A DNA stretch of 64,000 nt, from NCBI RefSeq assembly GCF_901827155.1, contig NZ_LR594659.1, positions 3,038,001-3,102,000 on the forward strand, written 5' to 3'. Below are positions 17,307 through 27,018 of this stretch, piece by piece. Under the pieces are notes generated by a model. That model saw only the letters and a program-made list of their open reading frames with translations. It did not search any database and was not told the DNA's origin. A program made the position numbers and the translations under genes. The DNA is from Variovorax sp. PBL-H6 (lineage in GTDB: Bacteria; Pseudomonadota; Gammaproteobacteria; Burkholderiales; Burkholderiaceae_C). Position 1 is the first letter of the stretch. Each line of letters opens with the position of its first letter.

Positions 17307-18701
17307 ATGCCGAGCAAGCTGTTCGCGAGACAGGTCGTGGCGACGACACTGCGCGCACTTGCATGCCTGGGCACCACCTGTTCGTGGTCGGGCGACCGGT
17401 TGTGCATCGAGTCGGCCGAGCGCTCCACGCATGGCGCCGACTTCGTGGCCGCTGTGGCGCGCCAGGCGCCGGCTGTCGTCAGCGTCCTGGCAATAGGGCA
17501 GGGCACGGATTGGGGCGGGAGCGACGAGCTCGGGACAGGCGCGCGGTCCCGTCTCGGATCGGAGCGCTCATCGGCTTCGGGTTTTGTCGTCAGCGCCGAC
17601 GGATACATCCTGACCAGCGCGCACGCTGTGATCGATGCCGAGGAGATATCGGTTCTCGTCGACGGCCGCCGTCGCTTGCCGGCCGGCGTCGTCGGGCTCG
17701 ACCGCCGCAGCGACCTGGCCGTTCTGAAGGTTGCTGCCACCAGCCTCCCGGTCGCTGCGATCGGCAGCAGCGCGCACCTTTGCGCCGGCGAATGGGTGGC
17801 GGCGCTGGGAGCCCCATTCGGATTCGAGCAAAGCGTCACTGCCGGCATGGTCAGCGCCAACCCGCGTTTTCTGCCGGGTGGAAGCGGCGTGGCCCTGATA
17901 CAGACCGACGTCGCGCTCAATCCTGGCAGTTCGGGCGGACCCCTGTTCAATGGCCGCGGCGAGGTTGTCGGGATGAACTCGATGGCCTATTCGGCGAGCG
18001 GCGGCTACCTCGGAGTGTCATTCACGCTGCCCATCGACTCCGCCATGCGCATCGCGGTCGAGCTCCGCTCGACGGGACGTGTGACGCGCGGCCAAATCGG
18101 GGCCCGGACACAGGCGCTGACCTCGGATCTTGCGACGGCATTCGGGCTCGATACAGCGATGGGCGCGCTGATCGTGCGCGTCGATGCGGGCGGACCGGCC
18201 GCGAGCGCAGGCCTTCGCAGCGGTGACGTCGTCCTCGGCGTCGACCAAGACAAGGCAACCGCTTACGCAGATATCCAGGAGCGGGTGGCCGCTGCTCGTC
18301 CCGGCAGTGCGTTGACGATGAGCGTCTGGCGTCGCAAGGCGCCGATGACGGTGAAACTCACCGTGGCAGAAAGCGCCCCGGACCTCCCGCGGCGCACAAC
18401 GCCGTCAAGCGGACGCGAACAGAGACTGGGACTCGACCTGGTCGAGCGCTCGGCCAGGCAGACGGGGGTTCTCCTCGAGCCGGGCCTTTATGTGAGGTCC
18501 ACCTCGGGGTCTGCCCAGAGAGCGGGACTGCGCCTCGGCGATGTGGTTCTTGCCGTCAACGACGCGACCGTCGCGGGCATCGCGGACCTGGACAAGGCGC
18601 TCGAATCGATCGGGCAGGGTGAGACAGTGGCCCTGCTCATCCGGCGCGGCGCGATCACGACCTTCGTGCCGTTGACGCCGCCGCCTGGACTCACGCGCTG
18701 A
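17307..18701 (+). CDS. Trypsin-like serine protease with two PDZ domains (DegP/HtrA-like)
   Basis: 464 residues. The N-terminus looks like a signal sequence or anchor (RQVVATTLRALACLGTTCSW). The protease domain has His106 (TSAHAV), Asp136 (DRRSDLAVL) and Ser209 (NPGSSGGP, with Ser where GNSGGP is usual). Two PDZ-like domains follow at about 270-345 and 385-455 (AGLRSGDVVLGV, AGLRLGDVVLAV). Proteins of this class degrade or refold damaged envelope proteins. It lies one base downstream of usp paralogue 2, indicating joint expression. Confidence 0.92.
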   Translation: MPSKLFARQVVATTLRALACLGTTCSWSGDRLCIESAERSTHGADFVAAVARQAPAVVSVLAIGQGTDWGGSDELGTGARSRLGSERSSASGFVVSADGYILTSAHAVIDAEEISVLVDGRRRLPAGVVGLDRRSDLAVLKVAATSLPVAAIGSSAHLCAGEWVAALGAPFGFEQSVTAGMVSANPRFLPGGSGVALIQTDVALNPGSSGGPLFNGRGEVVGMNSMAYSASGGYLGVSFTLPIDSAMRIAVELRSTGRVTRGQIGARTQALTSDLATAFGLDTAMGALIVRVDAGGPAASAGLRSGDVVLGVDQDKATAYADIQERVAAARPGSALTMSVWRRKAPMTVKLTVAESAPDLPRRTTPSSGREQRLGLDLVERSARQTGVLLEPGLYVRSTSGSAQRAGLRLGDVVLAVNDATVAGIADLDKALESIGQGETVALLIRRGAITTFVPLTPPPGLTR

Positions 18702-18833
18702 GCGCTTGGTTGACCGACACCGCCGCAGGCTGCTGGCTGTCGCTGTGCAGATGATTTAACATAATGCACATTGTATTTTTCTAGTTGACGCGCAAGCTGA
18801 TGGGCAAGCGCTCAGCCCCGCGATCACCCTGGC

Positions 18834-19499
18834 TCACCATTTCCCATCGCTCGGCCGCTTGCTCGCCGGCGCCGCGGCGCTCAGCAGCCGCACCGCGTCC
18901 GGCCGCTTGGCACGCTGGGCGAAATCCAGCGCCGACATGCCCAACTGGTTCTTCATTGCCGTATCGGCACCCTCGTCGAGCAGCAACTGGACCGCGGCGC
19001 TGGAGCCGTACATGGCGGCCATCATCAACGGCGTGGTTCCGTTGGGCGACTGCGCATCGATGAAGGCGTAATGCTCCAGCAGTTGCTTGATGATCGCGAC
19101 ATGCCCGCCGGTAGCCGCGTAATGCAGTGGAGTCCAGCCTGGCTTGTTGACGTCGGCGTCGCGTGCGATGAGCCGGGTCACCAGCTCCTGCTGGCCCTTG
19201 AGCGCAGCCAGCATCAGCGGACTTTCATCCTTCGTGTTGCGCAGCTCCACATTGGTCCTGGGTGAGTTCAACAGCACCTGGATGACCTTGGGTGACGGCT
19301 CGCGCATGGCGATCAGCAGGCCCGTCTGGCCTTGCTCATCGCGCGTATTGGGGTCGAAACCGCGGTTCAGCAAATCTGCGACGCCGTCGGCGTTGTCGCT
19401 GCGGGCGGCACGAAAGAAGTCATCGAACGATCCCGCATGGAGCGCGAAAGATGCTGTAATTACAGCAAGATATAGCGCATTCTTAAAGTAACTCTTCAT
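18834..19499 (-). CDS. Ankyrin-repeat protein with signal peptide
   Basis: 221 residues. A signal peptide (KNALYLAVITASFALHAGSF) leads into about five ankyrin repeats, with motifs such as DEQGQTGLLIAM, GWTPLHYAATGGHVAIIKQL and NGTTPLMMAAMYGSSAAVQL. It is probably periplasmic and probably a protein-binding scaffold; the partner is unknown. ATG at 19499 overlaps the tatD stop (ATGA), so it is the last gene of the mltG-tmk-holB-pilZ-tatD operon. Confidence 0.9.
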   Translation of the reverse strand: MKSYFKNALYLAVITASFALHAGSFDDFFRAARSDNADGVADLLNRGFDPNTRDEQGQTGLLIAMREPSPKVIQVLLNSPRTNVELRNTKDESPLMLAALKGQQELVTRLIARDADVNKPGWTPLHYAATGGHVAIIKQLLEHYAFIDAQSPNGTTPLMMAAMYGSSAAVQLLLDEGADTAMKNQLGMSALDFAQRAKRPDAVRLLSAAAPASKRPSDGKW

Positions 19500-20302
19500 C
19501 TCTTGGCGCCTGAAAACAGGGTGTCGAAGTTGTCGCTGGTGACCTGACCGATGGTCTCCACCGGCACCTTCCGCAGTTCCGCGATCTGCCGCGCCACGAA
19601 AGGCACGTACGACGGATTGTTGGTCTTCCCGCGGTAGGGCACCGGCGCAAGGTAGGGGCTGTCGGTTTCGATCAGCATGCGGTCCAGCGGCACGAAGGCC
19701 GCCACGTCGCGCAGGTCCTGCGCCTTCTTGAAGGTCAGGATCCCCGAAAAAGAGATGTAGAACCCCAGGTCCAGCGCGGCGCGCGCGACCTCGGCCGTCT
19801 CGGTGAAGCAGTGGAACACGCCTCCGGCGGCTCCGCGCGAGCCATCCTCGCCCTCCTCCTTCAGGATCGCCAATGTGTCGGCCGAAGCATCGCGGGTGTG
19901 GATGATCAGGGGCTTGCGCACCTGCTGGGCGGCGCGGATGTGCACGCGGAAACGATCGCGCTGCCATTCCAGATCGGCGATGCTGCGACCGCCCTTGCGC
20001 GCTTCCATCTGGTAGTAGTCGAGGCCGGTTTCGCCGATGGCAACCACCTTGGGGAGCGCGGAACGTGCCACCAAATCGTCAACCGAAGGCTCGGCGATGT
20101 CCTCGTTGTCCGGATGGACGCCTACGCTCGCCCAGAAGTTGTCGAAACCAGCCGCCAAAGCCTGCACTTCGGGGAATTCTTCCAGCGTCGTGCAGATGCA
20201 CAGCGCCCGGTCGACCTGCGCAGCAGCCATGGCTTCGCGGATCTGCGGCATCTGGCCAGTGAACTCGGGGAAGGTCAGGTGGCAATGGGAGTCGGTGAAC
20301 AT
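19496..20302 (-). CDS. tatD: TatD family metal-dependent DNase
   Basis: 268 residues of a TIM-barrel amidohydrolase-like nuclease. Metal ligands appear as DSHCHL at the start, GETGLDYY near residue 93, IIHTRDA, VFHCFTE and IETDSPYL. TatD enzymes are 3'-5' exonucleases or deoxyribonucleases of DNA repair and quality control. It follows pilZ by 64 bases and overlaps the ankyrin gene start by four. Confidence 0.95.
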   Translation of the reverse strand: MFTDSHCHLTFPEFTGQMPQIREAMAAAQVDRALCICTTLEEFPEVQALAAGFDNFWASVGVHPDNEDIAEPSVDDLVARSALPKVVAIGETGLDYYQMEARKGGRSIADLEWQRDRFRVHIRAAQQVRKPLIIHTRDASADTLAILKEEGEDGSRGAAGGVFHCFTETAEVARAALDLGFYISFSGILTFKKAQDLRDVAAFVPLDRMLIETDSPYLAPVPYRGKTNNPSYVPFVARQIAELRKVPVETIGQVTSDNFDTLFSGAKR

Positions 20303-20366
20303 CGCAAAACTTCGGAAAACGGCGGCGCGACCGCAGCGCCTGCGGTCTGCATCATGCAGACAAAGC

Positions 20367-20741
20367 TCAAATGGTCTGGGTAGGACGGTCGGAGGCCACG
20401 GTGCCGCCGAGCGCCTCTTCGATGCGCGCCTTGAGCTGGCGCGACTTTTCGTCCGAGGGGAAACGGATGCCGACGCCTGGCGCCCGATTTCCGGCCGCAC
20501 GCGCCGGCGTGATCCAGGCCACCTTGCCGGCGACCGGGTAGCGCTGTGGATCCTCCGGGAGGGTGAGCAGCACGTAGACGTCGTCGCCCAGGCGGTACTC
20601 GCGGGAGGTCGGAATGAAGATGCCGCCTTCGGCGAACAGCGGGATGTAGGCCGCATAGAGCGCGCCCTTTTCCTTGATCGCCAGCTGGATGACGCTGGGG
20701 CGGGCGGGTGCGGCGGGGGGTGGAGAGGCTGTTGTGTTCAT
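20367..20741 (-). CDS. pilZ: PilZ domain protein
   Basis: 124 residues. The sequence LAIKEKGALYAAYIPLFAEG, then LPEDPQRYPVAGKVAWI, resembles the PilZ of type IV pilus systems, which lies next to holB and tmk in many gammaproteobacteria and betaproteobacteria. The c-di-GMP-binding RxxxR...DxSxxG pattern is not evident, as is usual for this pilus-associated type. ATG overlaps the holB stop (ATGA). Confidence 0.88.
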   Translation of the reverse strand: MNTTASPPPAAPARPSVIQLAIKEKGALYAAYIPLFAEGGIFIPTSREYRLGDDVYVLLTLPEDPQRYPVAGKVAWITPARAAGNRAPGVGIRFPSDEKSRQLKARIEEALGGTVASDRPTQTI

Positions 20742-21757
20742 GGGCGGCGGCTGGCGGAGTTTAGGGTGCTTCGTGCTTCGCTCACAAGCGCTTCGAGCAT
20801 CAGGCCAGGATTGAAAGGATGTTCTGCGGTTTTTGCCGCATTGGCGAGCGACCGGGCCCACCGGGCCAGCGCGGCTCTCGGCGGCACGGCCGGCAGGTCG
20901 GCGGCTTCGAAAAAGCGCGGCGCGGCGCCGCTGTCCACGGTCATGAGGTCGTGGCAGAGCTTCTGCAGCGCACCGATGGCCTGGGCCGGCGCACGGTCGG
21001 CCAGTGCGCCGACCTCGCCGCGCAGCATGGCCTTGGGCAGCAGGCTCCAGGCCTTGGGCGACTGGCCCGAGGCAGCGAGCCGCAGCGCATCGCTGGGCCG
21101 GCCGCCCGCGGCGCGCAGCAGGGCGGCCGCGTCCGTCGGCGGAACGCCCTGCCCCACCAGCCAGTCGCGCGCCTCGTCGTCGCCGGGCCAGGGCAAGGTG
21201 AAGCCGAGGCAGCGGCTGCGGATGGTGGGCAGCAACTGCCAGGCGGCCTCGCTCGCCAGCACGAAGCGCACGTCACCGACCGGCTCCTCCAGCGTCTTGA
21301 GCAAGGCGTTGGCGGTGATGGTGTTCATGCGCTCGGCCGGATAGACCAGCACGACCTTGCCGCGGCCGCGGGCGCTCGTGCGCTGGGCGAAGCCGACCGC
21401 ATCGCGCATGGCCTCGACGCGGATCTCGCGGCTCGGCTTGCGCTTCTTGTCGTCGATGTCGGCCTGGCTTTTCTCGTCGAGCGGCCAACCCAGTTCCTGC
21501 ATCGCGACTTCGGGCATCAGCACGCAGAGATCTGCATGGGTTCGCACGGTGATGGCATGGCAGCTCGCGCACCGGCCGCAGGCGCCCTGCTGGCTCGCTT
21601 CGTCCCGCTGCTCGCAGAGCCACGCGGCCGCCAGTGCCAGCCCGAGGTGGTACTGGCCCAGGCCCGACGGGCCGTGCAGCAGCCAGGCGTGGCCACGCTG
21701 CCGCAGCAGCTCGGCCAGCGGCTTGTGCAGCCAGGGCGAGAGGGTCGTTTCGCTCAT
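20738..21757 (-). CDS. holB: DNA polymerase III subunit delta'
   Basis: 339 residues. An N-terminal AAA-like domain with [14 protein letters not shown], a zinc-binding CGRCASC group near residues 60-66, and [15 protein letters not shown] are typical of delta'. The Walker A lysine is replaced by Gln, acceptable because delta' is the non-hydrolysing stator of the clamp loader. It sits between tmk and pilZ with four-base overlaps at both ends. Confidence 0.93.
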   Translation of the reverse strand: MSETTLSPWLHKPLAELLRQRGHAWLLHGPSGLGQYHLGLALAAAWLCEQRDEASQQGACGRCASCHAITVRTHADLCVLMPEVAMQELGWPLDEKSQADIDDKKRKPSREIRVEAMRDAVGFAQRTSARGRGKVVLVYPAERMNTITANALLKTLEEPVGDVRFVLASEAAWQLLPTIRSRCLGFTLPWPGDDEARDWLVGQGVPPTDAAALLRAAGGRPSDALRLAASGQSPKAWSLLPKAMLRGEVGALADRAPAQAIGALQKLCHDLMTVDSGAAPRFFEAADLPAVPPRAALARWARSLANAAKTAEHPFNPGLMLEALVSEARSTLNSASRRP

Positions 21758-22395
21758 GGCCCGCTGCCGGTCAGGCCGCGCTGGGCCAAGGCCGCTTCGA
21801 TCTGCTGCCACACCTGCTCGCGCGGGCGGTTCGCGTCAATGCGCACGAAGCGCGCCGCGCCCGCAGCGCGCTCGGCGTAGCCGGCTGCGACGCGGCGGAA
21901 GAACTCGATCGGCTGCGATTCGAACTTGTCGGGCAGCCGCGTACCGGCCAGGCGCTCGGCGGCGGCCTCGGGCGGCAAGTCGAACCACAGCGTGACCGCC
22001 GGCTGCAGCAGCGTGCCATCACGCGCCTGCACCCACTGTTCCAGGGTCGAGAGCACCGCCGTGTCGAAGCCGCGCCCCGCGCCCTGGTAGGCGAAGGTGG
22101 CGTCGGTGAAGCGGTCGCACAGAACCACCTCGCCGCGCGCCAATGCGGGCTCGATGACCTGCACGATGTGGTCGCGCCGTGCCGCGAACGCCAGCAGCGA
22201 CTCGGTGAGCGGGTCCATGGCCTGCGTGAGGATCATGGTGCGCAGCGTCTCGGCGAGCGGCGTGCCGCCGGGCTCGCGGGTGCGTGTGACCTGCCGCCCG
22301 TGGGCCTTGAACAATGTCTCCAGCGCGTCGATGTGGCTGGACTTCCCGGCGCCGTCGATGCCTTCGAGCGTGAGGAACAGGCCAGGTCGCGTCAT
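21754..22395 (-). CDS. tmk: Thymidylate kinase
   Basis: 213 residues. P-loop [11 protein letters not shown] near residues 11-21, substrate-binding [12 protein letters not shown] near 94-105, and the [11 protein letters not shown] block are all present. It phosphorylates dTMP to dTDP for DNA synthesis. Starts and stops overlap mltG and holB by four bases each (ATGA), indicating translational coupling. Confidence 0.97.
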   Translation of the reverse strand: MTRPGLFLTLEGIDGAGKSSHIDALETLFKAHGRQVTRTREPGGTPLAETLRTMILTQAMDPLTESLLAFAARRDHIVQVIEPALARGEVVLCDRFTDATFAYQGAGRGFDTAVLSTLEQWVQARDGTLLQPAVTLWFDLPPEAAAERLAGTRLPDKFESQPIEFFRRVAAGYAERAAGAARFVRIDANRPREQVWQQIEAALAQRGLTGSGP

Positions 22396-23411
22396 CGTCC
22401 GCTCCGTGGTGACGGCTCGGTGCCGCGCTGGTAGCGGTTCACCGCCCGGTTGTGTTCGTCGAGCGAACCGCTGAAATGGCTGGAACCATCGCCGCGGGAC
22501 ACGAAGTACAGCGACTTGCTTTGAGCCGGCTGCACCGCTGCCACCAGCGCGGCCTTGCCTGGCATGGCGATCGGCGTGGGCGGCAGCCCGGGCCGCAGGT
22601 AGGTGTTCCAGGGCGTATCGGTCTGCAGGTCTTTCTTGCGCAGGTTGCCATCGAAGCGCGTGCCCAGCCCGTAGATCACGGTCGGGTCCGTCTGCAGCGG
22701 CATGCCGACGCGCAGCCGGTTGACGAACACGGCCGCGATCTCGGCCCGGTCCTTGGCTACGCCTGTCTCCTTCTCGACGATGCTGGCCAGTATCAGCGCC
22801 TCATCGGGCGTCTTCAGCGGCAGATCGGACGCGCGCGCGGCCCAGGCGGCTTCAAGCTTCTTGTCCATGGCCCGCATCGCCCGCTGCAGCAGGGCGAGGT
22901 CGGTGGACCCCTTCGAATAGGTGTAGGTGTCTGGAAAAAAGCGGCCCTCGGGATGCAGGCCGGGCTTGCCGAGCCGGGCCATCAGCTCCTCTTCGCTCTG
23001 GCCCAGGGTCACGGGCTTGAGCTGCTCGGCCTTGGCCAGCGCGGCGCGCACCTGGCGGAAGTTCCAGCCTTCGACCAGCACGATGCTGCGCGTGGCCTCT
23101 TCGCCGCGCACCAGCATGTTGAGCAGCAGGCGCGGCGTGACGCCCTGCTCCAGTTCGTAGCTGCCGGCGCGGATCTGCCGGTCCTGGCCGGAGAAGCGGA
23201 ACCAGCCGTACAGCAGTTGCCACGGCACGCGCACGCCCGCGTCGGCCACTGCTTGCGCGACGCCCCGCGGCGTGGTGCCCGGCTCGACCGAGAGGTCCAC
23301 AGTGGGCGCCGGCAGCTTCAGCGGATGCTGCACCCACCAGAGCCCTGCCGCGCCGGCGCCGAGGACGACGAAGGCGGCGAGCAGGAAGAGCGTGAGAAGA
23401 AGGCGGCGCAC
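22392..23411 (-). CDS. mltG: Endolytic murein transglycosylase MltG
   Basis: 339 residues from GTG at 23411. One N-terminal membrane helix, a LysM-like region, and the catalytic YceG domain with [10 protein letters not shown] (Glu in this motif is catalytic), [21 protein letters not shown] and [17 protein letters not shown] follow. MltG cleaves nascent glycan strands to set their length. The frame stays open far upstream through ygfZ on the other strand, but [10 protein letters not shown] after the GTG is a natural membrane start. Confidence 0.95.
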   Translation of the reverse strand: MRRLLLTLFLLAAFVVLGAGAAGLWWVQHPLKLPAPTVDLSVEPGTTPRGVAQAVADAGVRVPWQLLYGWFRFSGQDRQIRAGSYELEQGVTPRLLLNMLVRGEEATRSIVLVEGWNFRQVRAALAKAEQLKPVTLGQSEEELMARLGKPGLHPEGRFFPDTYTYSKGSTDLALLQRAMRAMDKKLEAAWAARASDLPLKTPDEALILASIVEKETGVAKDRAEIAAVFVNRLRVGMPLQTDPTVIYGLGTRFDGNLRKKDLQTDTPWNTYLRPGLPPTPIAMPGKAALVAAVQPAQSKSLYFVSRGDGSSHFSGSLDEHNRAVNRYQRGTEPSPRSGR

Positions 23412-23496
23412 GGATGCGAATGAATCGGCGGACGGAAGGGAAAACGCGGTAGCCCTGCGGGCCGAACGGAACGGAGCAGCCCATGATAATTCAGCG

Positions 23497-24420
23497 ATGA
23501 CCTCAGTCGTTCTGAATGGCGTAACAGCCCTTTCGCACCTCGGCGTGATTCGCGCCGAGGGCCCCGAAGCCGCGGATTTCCTCAATGGCCAGCTGACGCA
23601 GGACTTCGCCCTCCTCGGCCCGACCGAAGCGCGCCTGGCTGCGCTGTGCACGGCCAAGGGCCGGATGATCGCGAGCTTCATCGGCATCCGGCCGCAGCCC
23701 GACCGCGTGCTGCTGGTCATCGGCCGCGACATCCTTGCAGCCACGCTCAAGCGCCTGTCGATGTACGTGCTGCGCGCCAAGCTCAAGCTCGGCGATGCCA
23801 CGGAAGAGTTCATGCTCCACGGCCTGGCCGGGACGGCGCTGATGGCCAACGGTGTCAGTGCGGACGCGCCGCCCGGGCGCTGCTGCCAGATCGGCGATGT
23901 CAACGTGGTCTCGCTTTATCCGTCGGACCGCGTGCCGCGCGCACTTCGCATCGCGCCGGTGGGCAGCGCCGAGCCCGAGGGCTCGGCGCTAGACCCCGCG
24001 CTGTGGCAGTGGAGCGAGGTCCGCAGCGGCATCGTGACCGTGAGCGAGCCGATCGTCGAGGCCTTCGTCCCGCAGATGCTCAACTACGAATCGGTGGGCG
24101 GCGTGAATTTCAAGAAGGGCTGCTACCCCGGCCAGGAGGTGGTGGCGCGCAGCCAGTTCCGGGGCACCCTCAAGCGCCGGACCTACCTCGTGCAGGCGAC
24201 CGCTCCGCTGGCCGCAGGCCAGGATGTCTTTGCGGCCAACGATCCCGAGCAGCCGGTTGGCACGGTGGCACAGGCGGCGCCGGCGCCCGGCGGCGGATGG
24301 GCCGCGCTGGTGTCCATGCAGATCGCGGCACTCGGCGGGGGCGGCCTGCGCGCCGGCGGCGCCGATGGGCCCGCGCTCAGCGTCGAGCCCCTGCCCTATC
24401 CGCTGCTCGAAGACATCTGA
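23497..24420 (+). CDS. ygfZ: Folate-binding protein YgfZ (Fe-S cluster maintenance)
   Basis: 307 residues with the GcvT-like fold and the diagnostic KGCYPGQEVVARSQFRG near residues 207-223, whose Cys is essential in YgfZ. It binds tetrahydrofolate and supports assembly or repair of certain Fe-S enzymes. ATG at 23497 diverges from mltG with 85 bases between. Its stop lies four bases from the convergent YbdD-like gene. Confidence 0.94.
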   Translation: MTSVVLNGVTALSHLGVIRAEGPEAADFLNGQLTQDFALLGPTEARLAALCTAKGRMIASFIGIRPQPDRVLLVIGRDILAATLKRLSMYVLRAKLKLGDATEEFMLHGLAGTALMANGVSADAPPGRCCQIGDVNVVSLYPSDRVPRALRIAPVGSAEPEGSALDPALWQWSEVRSGIVTVSEPIVEAFVPQMLNYESVGGVNFKKGCYPGQEVVARSQFRGTLKRRTYLVQATAPLAAGQDVFAANDPEQPVGTVAQAAPAPGGGWAALVSMQIAALGGGGLRAGGADGPALSVEPLPYPLLEDI

Positions 24421-24424
24421 GCGT

Positions 24425-24637
24425 TCAACAGCAACGCCCTTTGCCGCCGCCGTAACGCGCCTCGAGGCGCTCGCGGAAGAACGCCTCGTAGCTCATCGGC
24501 GCCGCTTCGGGATGCGTGCGCGCCATATGGCCGAGGTAGGCGTCGTAGTCAGGCAGACCCACCATCAACCGCAGCGATTGCGCGAGCGAGCGCGTCAAAT
24601 AGCGCCCGGCTTCGGGCAAGGCGGACAGCGATCGCAT
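24425..24637 (-). CDS. YbdD/YjiX family small protein (CstA partner)
   Basis: 70 residues with the family core [19 protein letters not shown], then [18 protein letters not shown], ending in a Cys-Cys tail. YbdD-type proteins are encoded directly after CstA-type pyruvate/peptide transporters and are needed for their transport activity in E. coli. Here it starts one base after the cstA stop, so it is in the same operon. Confidence 0.93.
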   Translation of the reverse strand: MRSLSALPEAGRYLTRSLAQSLRLMVGLPDYDAYLGHMARTHPEAAPMSYEAFFRERLEARYGGGKGRCC

Positions 24638-24638
24638 C

Positions 24639-26702
24639 TCAGGCCGCCTGCGCCGGCATCGGCTCGAAGGGAGTTTCGCGTGCCGTCGGCTTGTTGGCAG
24701 CGCGCGCCGCGAGCGCGCTGCGCACGCTGTAGAACAGCACGCTCAGCACCACGAAGATGAAGAGCCCGCAGAGCGCGGCGTCGAGCCGGTCGTTGAAGAC
24801 GATGCGTGCCATCGCGTCGGGCGTCTTGGCCGGCGCGAGCAACACGCCTTTCTCGATCGCCTCCGCGTACTTCGCCGCGTGGGACAGGAAGCCCACCTTC
24901 GGGTCGGCCGAGAAGATCTTCTGCCAGCCCGCCGTCAGCGTGCACGCCAGCAGCCAGGCGGCCGGCGCGATCGCGACCCAGGCGTAGCGCTCCCGCTTCA
25001 TGCGGAACAGCACCACCACGCCCAGCAGCAGCGCCACCGCAGCGAGCATCTGGTTGGAGATGCCGAACAGCGGCCACAGCGTGTTGATGCCGCCCAGCGG
25101 ATCGACCACGCCCTGGTACAGGAAATAGCCCCAGGCTGCGACGCACAGGAAGGTGGCGGTCAGGTTGGCCACCATCGAGTCGGTGCGCTTCAGCGCCGGC
25201 ACGAAGCTGCCGAGCAGGTCCTGCAGCATGAAGCGCCCGGCGCGCGTGCCGGCGTCCACGGCGGTCAGGATGAACAGCGCCTCGAACAGGATCGCGAAGT
25301 GATACCAGAAGGCCATCATGGCCGGCCCGCCAATGGCCTGGTGCAGGATGTGCGCCATGCCCACGGCGAGCGTCGGCGCGCCGCCGGCCCGGCCGAGGAT
25401 CGTGCTCTCGCCCACGTCCTTGGCCGTCTGCAGCAGCATCTCGGGCGTGACCACGAAACCCCAGCTCGAGATGGTCTGCGCCACGGCAGCCGGTGTGCTG
25501 CCGACCAGCGCGGCCGGGCTGTTCATCGCGAAGTACACGCCCGGCTCGATGCAGGCCGCCGCCACCAGCGCCATCACCGCCACGAACGATTCCGCCAGCA
25601 TGCCGCCGTAGCCGATGAAGCGCGCGTGGCGCTCGTTGTCCAGCATCTTGGGCGTGGTGCCCGAAGAGATCAGCGCATGAAAGCCCGACACCGCGCCGCA
25701 GGCGATGGTGATGAAGAGGAAGGGAAAGAGACTGCCCGACCACACCGGTCCGTTGCCCTGCGCGAACTGCGTCACTGCCGGCATCTGCAGCGTCGGCGCG
25801 ACGAACACGATGCCGATCGCCAGTGCGACGATGGTGCCGATCTTCAGGAAGGTCGAGAGATAGTCGCGAGGTGCCAGCAGCAGCCACACCGGCAGGCTCG
25901 CGGCGATGAAGCCGTAGCCGATCAACATCCAGGTCAGCGCCTTGCCGTCGAAGGTGAAGAGCGGCGCCCAGTCCGGGTTCTGCGCCACCGCCTGGCCGCC
26001 GAAGATGGCCAGCATCAGCAGCACGAAGCCGATCACCGAGACCTCGCCGATGCGCCCCGGCCGGATGTAGCGCAGGTACACGCCCATGAACACCGCGACG
26101 GGAATGGTCGCCGCAACCGTGAAGGTGCCCCAGGGCGATTCGGCCAGCGCCTTCACCACGATCAGCGCCAGCACCGCGAGGATGATGATCATGATCATGA
26201 AGGTGCCGAACAGCGCGATCAGCCCCGGCACGGTGCCCATCTCCTGCTTGACCAGGTCGCCGAGCGAGCGCCCGTCGCGCCGGGTCGAGATGAAGAGCAC
26301 GATGAAGTCCTGCACCGCGCCGGCGAAGACCACCCCGGCCACGATCCACAGCAGTCCCGGGAGGTAGCCCATCTGCGCCGCCAGCACGGGGCCCACCAGC
26401 GGCCCCGCTCCGGCAATGGCCGCGAAATGATGGCCGAAGAGCACGTTCTTGTCGGTGGGCACGTAGTCCAGCCCATCGTTGTGGCGATGGGCCGGCGTCA
26501 TGCGCTTGCCGTCGAGCCCGAGTACCCGGTCGGCGATGAAGAGGCTGTAGTAGCGGTAGGCGATCAGGTAGCAGCAGATCGCTGCGACCACGACCCACAG
26601 GGCACTGATGGCCTCGCCGCGGGCCAGGGCCACGGTGCCCAGTGAAAAGGCGCCGACCACGGCCACGACAAGCCACACCAGGTGGCGGCGGATGCTGTGC
26701 AT
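24639..26702 (-). CDS. cstA: Carbon starvation protein CstA, pyruvate/peptide transporter
   Basis: 687 residues with many membrane helices. Conserved blocks include [39 protein letters not shown] and the [13 protein letters not shown] loop. Family members take up pyruvate or peptides when carbon is scarce. ATG at 26702 gives the expected [16 protein letters not shown]-terminus. It forms an operon with the YbdD-like gene. Confidence 0.95.
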   Translation of the reverse strand: MHSIRRHLVWLVVAVVGAFSLGTVALARGEAISALWVVVAAICCYLIAYRYYSLFIADRVLGLDGKRMTPAHRHNDGLDYVPTDKNVLFGHHFAAIAGAGPLVGPVLAAQMGYLPGLLWIVAGVVFAGAVQDFIVLFISTRRDGRSLGDLVKQEMGTVPGLIALFGTFMIMIIILAVLALIVVKALAESPWGTFTVAATIPVAVFMGVYLRYIRPGRIGEVSVIGFVLLMLAIFGGQAVAQNPDWAPLFTFDGKALTWMLIGYGFIAASLPVWLLLAPRDYLSTFLKIGTIVALAIGIVFVAPTLQMPAVTQFAQGNGPVWSGSLFPFLFITIACGAVSGFHALISSGTTPKMLDNERHARFIGYGGMLAESFVAVMALVAAACIEPGVYFAMNSPAALVGSTPAAVAQTISSWGFVVTPEMLLQTAKDVGESTILGRAGGAPTLAVGMAHILHQAIGGPAMMAFWYHFAILFEALFILTAVDAGTRAGRFMLQDLLGSFVPALKRTDSMVANLTATFLCVAAWGYFLYQGVVDPLGGINTLWPLFGISNQMLAAVALLLGVVVLFRMKRERYAWVAIAPAAWLLACTLTAGWQKIFSADPKVGFLSHAAKYAEAIEKGVLLAPAKTPDAMARIVFNDRLDAALCGLFIFVVLSVLFYSVRSALAARAANKPTARETPFEPMPAQAA

Positions 26703-27018
26703 GCGGATGTCTCCAGAGGTTGAACCCGGCGAGTGTCCCGATTCGCTGGCTGGGTGGCATCCGTTGCAACGCGAGGGCGGGCCGCGTGGTGTTGCCTAAG
26801 GGAAAACCCAGAGGCAGGGCTCACCGAAGAGCGGCTGCGACTTTTGGCGGGAACTGGCTGGCGCTTGGGCGGAACCTATCCGACTCGCGCGTCACCCATT
26901 GGCGGCCTTCACACACCGGATCCCTCTGTCCCGAAGGAATGCGGCCCTGTCTGCAACCCATGCATTCAGCCACGGCGCCTCCAGGGGCGCTCTCCACGGA
27001 CTCTTCTTTGATGCAATC
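26703..27018. other. 316-base intergenic region between cstA and the 581-residue gene
   Basis: It must carry the divergent promoters of cstA (minus) and the following plus-strand gene. I see no repeat, RNA gene or confident promoter. A TTG-started in-frame extension of the downstream gene begins at 26899, so part of it may be coding. A resemblance to an HrpL box at 26871-26898 is discussed under rejected items. Confidence 0.5.

Noticed and set aside
20738..21757. Damaged holB because the Walker A lysine is Gln
   Set aside because: Delta' does not hydrolyse ATP and its P-loop is naturally degenerate. The rest of the protein and the operon are intact.
26871..26898. HrpL-type box (GGAACC, 15 bases, TCACCCA) upstream of the 581-residue gene, which would suggest a type III effector
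   Set aside because: One mismatch to the consensus in a short degenerate motif is expected by chance in 64 kb, HrpL regulons are not typical of Comamonadaceae, no secretion genes are present, and the motif may lie within the coding region if the TTG start is used.
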